Shown one piece after another: positions 63,349-64,000 of a stretch of DNA of 64,000 nucleotides. Every line of letters begins with the position of its first letter. Position 1 is the stretch's first letter. The notes under the pieces are model-generated. The model saw only the letters and a list, made by a program, of their open reading frames with translations, had not been told where the DNA came from and ran no database searches. The stretch covers positions 620,001-684,000 of the forward strand of contig NZ_SJPS01000001.1 of assembly GCF_007860015.1 (NCBI RefSeq), written 5' to 3'. Made by a program: the position numbers and the translations under genes. The DNA is from Bythopirellula polymerisocia (GTDB lineage Bacteria; Planctomycetota; Planctomycetia; Pirellulales; Lacipirellulaceae).

Positions 63349-63999
63349 TTAGAATCTCCGACGTCCGCGACCAGGCCGCCCTCTTTCACGCTCTCCGCCT
63401 ACAATGTCGTCAAACTCATTCTGGCTCAAGTGCTGAGGTACGTACTCAACATTTCGAAACGAAGCTTGTCGAGAGAAAGCTCGCAAATGATTTCTCGACC
63501 CAAGTTGCAGAAACTGATAGACCTGTTTGACATCCTTTTTTTCTGTGCGGTCAATGCGTTTCGATAAATCGGCGATGTCCATTTCTTCGATTAGTAAACC
63601 CACTACGATTGCATCTTCCAGAGACTTCTCTCCACGGTCCACTAATTCGTTGTAAAGCCCTTGAATTTCCGAATGGGTGAACTTGCCGCATTCTTTGCCA
63701 AGGGAATGTTCATCGACGCCATAGTTCTTAAGCAAGCTGGATAAGGCTGCGATGTGTACCTTTTCTGCGCGGGAAATATTGTCATACATTCTCAGATTCG
63801 ACTTGCTGCCTAATTTCACATAGACGTCATGGGCTAGCCTCTCCTCTTCGACCATCCAAAGTAAGTCTTCCAGTTCTTGCTCGGAGAGTTGTCCTTGAAT
63901 CTTGGATTGGACTGGCTCATTAGATTGTTCCTCTGTGACTGATACACTTTCTTTGTCTTCGTCGGGTTGTGCCCAGCACAGATTTCCCCAGGACAGCAT
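63349..63999 (-). CDS. DUF2202 ferritin-like protein, 5' end probably missing
   Basis: At least 216 residues. The start of the visible frame (MLSWGNLCWAQP) reads like the end of a signal peptide, and the frame reaches the edge of the window, so the true start probably lies beyond 64000. The body is a DUF2202 domain: EQELEDLLWMVEEERLAHDVYVKLGS, SRAEKVHIAALSSLLKNYGV, AIVVGLLIEEMDIADLSKRID and QLGSRNHLRAFSRQASF. The Glu/His positions (EEERLAHD, EKVHI, EEMDI, NHLRAF) fit a ferritin-like di-metal four-helix bundle. An Arg/Gly tail (GRPGRGRRRF) ends the protein. Probably an exported metal-binding protein; function not known. Confidence 0.85.
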   Translation of the reverse strand: MLSWGNLCWAQPDEDKESVSVTEEQSNEPVQSKIQGQLSEQELEDLLWMVEEERLAHDVYVKLGSKSNLRMYDNISRAEKVHIAALSSLLKNYGVDEHSLGKECGKFTHSEIQGLYNELVDRGEKSLEDAIVVGLLIEEMDIADLSKRIDRTEKKDVKQVYQFLQLGSRNHLRAFSRQASFRNVEYVPQHLSQNEFDDIVGGERERGRPGRGRRRF

Positions 64000-64000
64000 G

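Noticed and set aside
1-64000. tRNA, rRNA or riboswitch (including a cobalamin riboswitch for mutAB)
   Set aside because: I looked in the gaps, including upstream of mutA and meaB, and saw no cloverleaf-like sequence or B12-box. The gaps inside the propionate operon are too short for a riboswitch. A covariance search could still find something I missed.

Overview
The window looks like a chromosomal segment of a planctomycete, most likely a Pirellulales / Lacipirellulaceae-type bacterium (inference). The signs are DUF1559 pseudopilin-type proteins, an ECF sigma factor next to a very large Ser/Thr kinase, three secreted proteins with C-terminal VPEP (PEP-CTERM) sorting signals, HAF repeats, dockerin-like DGDxDxDxxVDGxDF motifs, and an N-terminal LEDRRLLA motif on a giant beta-helix protein. 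I see no phage, plasmid, transposase, rRNA, tRNA or CRISPR array.

Layout: (1) 2-814, the end of a class I fructose-bisphosphate aldolase (fbaB). (2) 1.07-8.8 kb, a minus-strand operon: ECF sigma factor, Ser/Thr kinase with TPR-like tail, DUF1559 protein, small lipoprotein, two PEP-CTERM proteins. (3) 8.8-10.5 kb, gene-free and dense in repeats, holding the first copy of an ~840 bp sequence. (4) 10.5-12.2 kb, four small plus-strand genes, mostly unrecognised. (5) 12.5-16.2 kb, a two-gene GT4 glycosyltransferase / GH130 cassette. (6) 16.4-22.3 kb, a minus-strand operon for a phasin-like protein, an SDR reductase, PhaR, dodecin and a four-subunit Na+-pumping methylmalonyl-CoA decarboxylase, diverging from (7) pccB-pccA, 22.6-26.2 kb. 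(8) 26.3-27.2 kb, the second, inverted copy of the ~840 bp repeat. (9) 27.4-41.6 kb, a minus-strand propionate / polyhydroxyalkanoate region: phaA, phaB, PhaE-like, phaC, AarF-type kinase, methylmalonyl-CoA epimerase, CoA-transferase, mutA, mutB, meaB, preceded by glpX. (10) 42.3-49.7 kb, a 1798-residue beta-helix surface protein and a secreted GH16 glucanase. (11) 50.3-57.9 kb, a cbb3-type oxidase locus with an unusual CcoP arrangement, a copper P-type ATPase and a SafE-type membrane protein. (12) 57.9-64 kb, a DUF4405 membrane protein, CoA-disulfide reductase with rhodanese domain, a three-gene DevBCA-like ABC exporter, and a partial DUF2202 protein.

Functionally, the centre is a carbon-storage and propionate hub. 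PccAB, methylmalonyl-CoA epimerase, the MutAB mutase with its GTPase MeaB, and a succinyl-CoA-type CoA-transferase link propionyl-CoA and succinyl-CoA. The decarboxylase couples methylmalonyl-CoA to propionyl-CoA conversion with Na+ export. PhaA, PhaB, PhaC and the PhaE-like protein make polyhydroxyalkanoate, with PhaR and the phasin as regulator and granule protein. Acetyl-CoA and propionyl-CoA are both PHA precursors, so this grouping is coherent.

The most unusual DNA feature is a set of interspersed, word-like, fold-back repeats. They form the ~840 bp inverted pair flanking the 16 kb segment 10.1-26.3 kb, two free-standing MITE-like elements at 41.7 and 51.5 kb, and in-frame inserts inside the kinase gene and apparently mutB. 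All assignments are by reading the sequence; no database search was run.
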